8,813 nucleotides of DNA from Clostridia bacterium (lineage in GTDB: Bacteria > Bacillota_A > Clostridia > Christensenellales > Aristaeellaceae), in assembly GCA_017481185.1 (NCBI GenBank), contig JAFUPO010000216.1, forward strand, positions 1-8,813, given 5' to 3'. Under the pieces are notes generated by a model. It was not told where the DNA came from, did not search any database, and saw only the letters and a list, made by a program, of their open reading frames with translations. Position numbers and translations under genes: made by a program. Positions 6,892 through 8,813 of this stretch are shown here, one piece after another (the stretch's first letter is position 1; each line of letters begins with the position of its first letter).

Positions 6892-6942
6892 ATATTTGAT
6901 TCGTTAATTGCACATCCATCTTAAGTGCGAATCGAAAAATAT
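6892..6942 (+). repeat. Inverted repeat in the leader of the EF-G-like gene
   Basis: Left arm ATATTTGATTCG (6892-6903) pairs with CGAATC (6928-6933) and, after a 3-base bulge, AAATAT (6937-6942), giving 12 base pairs around a 24-base loop. A competing inner pairing, GCAC with GTGC (6910-6913 and 6925-6928), is possible. It ends 10 bases before the AGGAGG RBS (6953-6958), so it could be an operator or an RNA structure affecting translation. No known riboswitch or leader family recognised. Confidence 0.45.
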
Positions 6943-6967
6943 ATAATTGATTAGGAGGAAACTCAAC

Positions 6968-8659
6968 ATGGCTGATTATCAATCCAAAGACATCCGTAAT
7001 GTCGCCCTCATGGGGCATGGCGGCGAGGGCAAGACCACTTTTGCAGAGGCAATGCTCTACGCTGCCGGAATCATTGATCGTCAGGGCCGTGTGGAAGACG
7101 GCACCACCGTGACGGACTATGAGCCTGAAGAGACCAAGCGCACGATCTCCATTGGTGCCGCTTTGGCTCCCATCGATTGGAACAATAAGATGCTCAACGT
7201 CATCGATGTGCCTGGTTACTTCGATTTCATCGGAGAAATGATGGGTCCTCTGCGTGTTGTTGAAACGGCGTTGATCGTTGTGGGCGCTGTGGGCGGTATG
7301 GCCGTCGGCACTGAAAAGGCCTGGGATTACGCTGTCAAGAATAATGTGGGCCGTTTGTTCGTTGTAAATCAGATGGATCGTGACCATGCCAACTTTACTA
7401 AGGTCGTTGCTCAGCTGCGCGACGCCTATGGCACCAGCGTTGTTCCTATGCTGCTGCCCATCGGTGAAGGCCCCGCTTTTAAGGGCGTTATCAACGTGCT
7501 GGAAGGCAAGGCCTACGAAGGCGCTGGCAAGACGCTGAAGGAAATTCCTGTTCCTGCTGATTATCAGTCCCGTATGGATCAGGCTGTGGAAGCCCTGACC
7601 GAGGCTGCCGCCTCTGCTGATGATGAGCTGATGATGAAGTATCTGGACGAGGGCGAGCTCTCTCATGATGAGATTCTCCAGGGTTTCCGTGCTGGCATGA
7701 AGGATGGCACCATCGTTCCTGTTTGCGCCTGCTCCGCTCTGACCGGCATTGGCGTTGCCAAGATGATGGACCTGATCGCTAAGTATCTGCCTTCTCCCGC
7801 CCATGAGGGCCTTTTGCATCGCGGCATGAACCCCAAGACTGGTGAAGAAGCTGTGCGCGTCTGCGAGGACGATGAACCCTTCTCCGCTTTCGTATTTAAG
7901 ACCATTGCTGACCCCTTCGTTGGTAAGCTGTCTCTGTTCCGCATTTTCTCTGGCCAGCTGACCACTTCCACCGCCCTGTACAACCCCAATAAGGAAAAGG
8001 TTGAAAAGGCTGGCGGCCTGTACATCCTGCGCGGCAAGAAGCAGGTCGCCAAGCAGACCCTGCACGCCGGCGATCTGGGCGCGCTCTCCAAGCTGCAGTA
8101 CACCTCCACCGGCGATACCCTGGCGGATTATCAGAATCCCATCCAGTATCCTGCCATCGTGTTCCCGGAACCCTGTATGTCCAAGGCTGTGTATGCTGCT
8201 AAGCAGGGCGAAGAAGATAAGGTGTTCGGCGGTCTGGCCCGTTTGCAGGAAGAGGATCCTTCCATCAAGCTGGAAAAGAACGTGGAGACCACCGAAACTC
8301 TGATCAGCGGCCAGGGCGAGCTGCATCTGGATGTGATCCGCAACAAGCTGGCCACCAAGTTCGGCGCTAATGCTGTGCTCCAGGATCCTAAGATCCCCTA
8401 CCGTGAGACCATCCGCAAAACTGTTAAGTGCCAGGGCCGGCACAAGAAGCAGTCTGGCGGTCACGGCCAGTTTGGCGATGTGTGGATCGAGTTCTCTCCC
8501 ATCACCGATGGCTCCACCGATTTCGAGTTTGTGGATGCTGTTGTTGGCGGCGTGGTGCCCCGTAACTTTATCCCCTCTGTTGAAAAGGGCTTGCGCGAAA
8601 ACCTGGTTCGCGGTGTGTTGGCTGGCTATCCCATGGTTGGCCTGCGTGCGAAGCTGTAA
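6968..8659 (+). CDS. EF-G-like translational GTPase, interrupted by in-frame stops before its C-terminal domain
   Basis: An EF-G paralogue (the EF-G-like clade, not the main FusA). Canonical EF-G drives ribosomal translocation; the paralogue's role is poorly known. The open part is 563 residues against the usual about 690. G1 is GHGGEGKT (16-23), switch I KRTISI (57-62), G3 DVPG (80-83), G4 NQMD (134-137, Gln in place of the usual Lys) and G5 CSALTG (255-260). Domain II follows at about 305-390, domain III (EPCMSKAVY; LISGQGELHLDVI 445-457) and domain IV (GRHKKQSGGHGQFGDVW 490-506). Translation stops at TAA 8657, losing the end of domain IV and domain V, although the same frame goes on with conserved sequence. 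AGGAGG at 6953-6958, 9 bases before the ATG, supports the start. Lysine is nearly always AAG, unlike the other genes, as in highly expressed genes. Whether a functional protein is made is uncertain. Confidence 0.88.
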   Translation: MADYQSKDIRNVALMGHGGEGKTTFAEAMLYAAGIIDRQGRVEDGTTVTDYEPEETKRTISIGAALAPIDWNNKMLNVIDVPGYFDFIGEMMGPLRVVETALIVVGAVGGMAVGTEKAWDYAVKNNVGRLFVVNQMDRDHANFTKVVAQLRDAYGTSVVPMLLPIGEGPAFKGVINVLEGKAYEGAGKTLKEIPVPADYQSRMDQAVEALTEAAASADDELMMKYLDEGELSHDEILQGFRAGMKDGTIVPVCACSALTGIGVAKMMDLIAKYLPSPAHEGLLHRGMNPKTGEEAVRVCEDDEPFSAFVFKTIADPFVGKLSLFRIFSGQLTTSTALYNPNKEKVEKAGGLYILRGKKQVAKQTLHAGDLGALSKLQYTSTGDTLADYQNPIQYPAIVFPEPCMSKAVYAAKQGEEDKVFGGLARLQEEDPSIKLEKNVETTETLISGQGELHLDVIRNKLATKFGANAVLQDPKIPYRETIRKTVKCQGRHKKQSGGHGQFGDVWIEFSPITDGSTDFEFVDAVVGGVVPRNFIPSVEKGLRENLVRGVLAGYPMVGLRAKL

Positions 8660-8813
8660 GATGGCTCCTAACACCACGTTGAATCTTCTGAAATGGCCTG
8701 CAAGACTGCTGCCCGCATTGCCTACAAGAATGGCTGCATGGATGCAAGCCCCGTTCTGCTGGAGCCCATCATGCACGTGGAAGTGCTGGTTCCCGATGAG
8801 TACATGGGCGACA
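8660..8813 (+). pseudogene. 3' continuation of the EF-G-like gene beyond two in-frame TAA codons (runs off the right edge)
   Basis: In the same frame as the preceding gene this reads DGS, then TAA (8669-8671), then [40 protein letters not shown] and PDEYMGD to the window edge. This is the end of domain IV and the beginning of domain V of EF-G, including the strongly conserved P-V-L-L-E-P-I-M and E-Y-M-G-D motifs. No frameshift is needed. ATG 8693 is in frame but has no RBS. The codon choice is the same as in the upstream part, so the segment still looks like a gene under protein-level constraint or only recently broken. Confidence 0.8.

Noticed and set aside
8657..8671. Genome-wide reassignment of TAA to tyrosine
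   Set aside because: lgt, pncB, gpr, spoIIP and murI all end in TAA at the expected family lengths, and ordinary Tyr codons (TAC and TAT) are used throughout. Only local recoding or mutation remains plausible.
6875..8776. A 633-codon open frame on the minus strand opposite the EF-G-like gene
   Set aside because: It mirrors a gene with strong codon bias, which removes stops from the antisense frame. It has no RBS support or recognisable family, and the plus frame has unmistakable EF-G motifs.

Overview
The window looks like a chromosomal segment of an endospore-forming Clostridia-type Firmicute. The evidence is the adjacent pair gpr (germination protease) and spoIIP (engulfment hydrolase), strong AGGAGG-type ribosome binding sites, consensus sigma-A promoters and mid-range GC. 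I cannot name a genus. All seven genes have recognisable families.

Left half (1-3963, minus strand): a tightly packed operon read right to left, lgt - pncB - serine beta-lactamase-like hydrolase - recX (partial, running off the left edge). The junctions are a 13-base overlap, a 2-base gap and a 10-base overlap. The RBSs of pncB and the hydrolase lie in the last codons of the gene before them. A textbook sigma-A promoter (TTGACA, 17 bases, TATAAT) sits just upstream of lgt. The operon joins lipoprotein lipidation, NAD salvage, an unassigned serine hydrolase and a RecA modulator. Lgt carries an extra hydrophobic C-terminal region of about 115 residues.

Middle (3977-6763, plus strand): gpr and spoIIP diverge from lgt and are probably co-transcribed during sporulation. 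Glutamate racemase (murI) follows with its own vegetative-type promoter immediately after the spoIIP stop. A strong AT-rich hairpin terminator closes this block at about 6825-6865.

Right (6873-8813, plus strand): an EF-G-like translational GTPase of the paralogous clade, with the codon bias of a highly expressed gene and an inverted repeat in its leader. The most striking observation is here. The reading frame meets two TAA codons only five codons apart (8657-8659 and 8669-8671), exactly where EF-G proteins have the tyrosines of L-Y-D-G-S-Y-H. The frame then continues with well-conserved EF-G sequence to the window edge. Five of the other six complete or joined genes end in TAA, so a global TAA-to-Tyr code is unlikely. 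Twin nonsense mutations, a sequence error, or local recoding remain possible.
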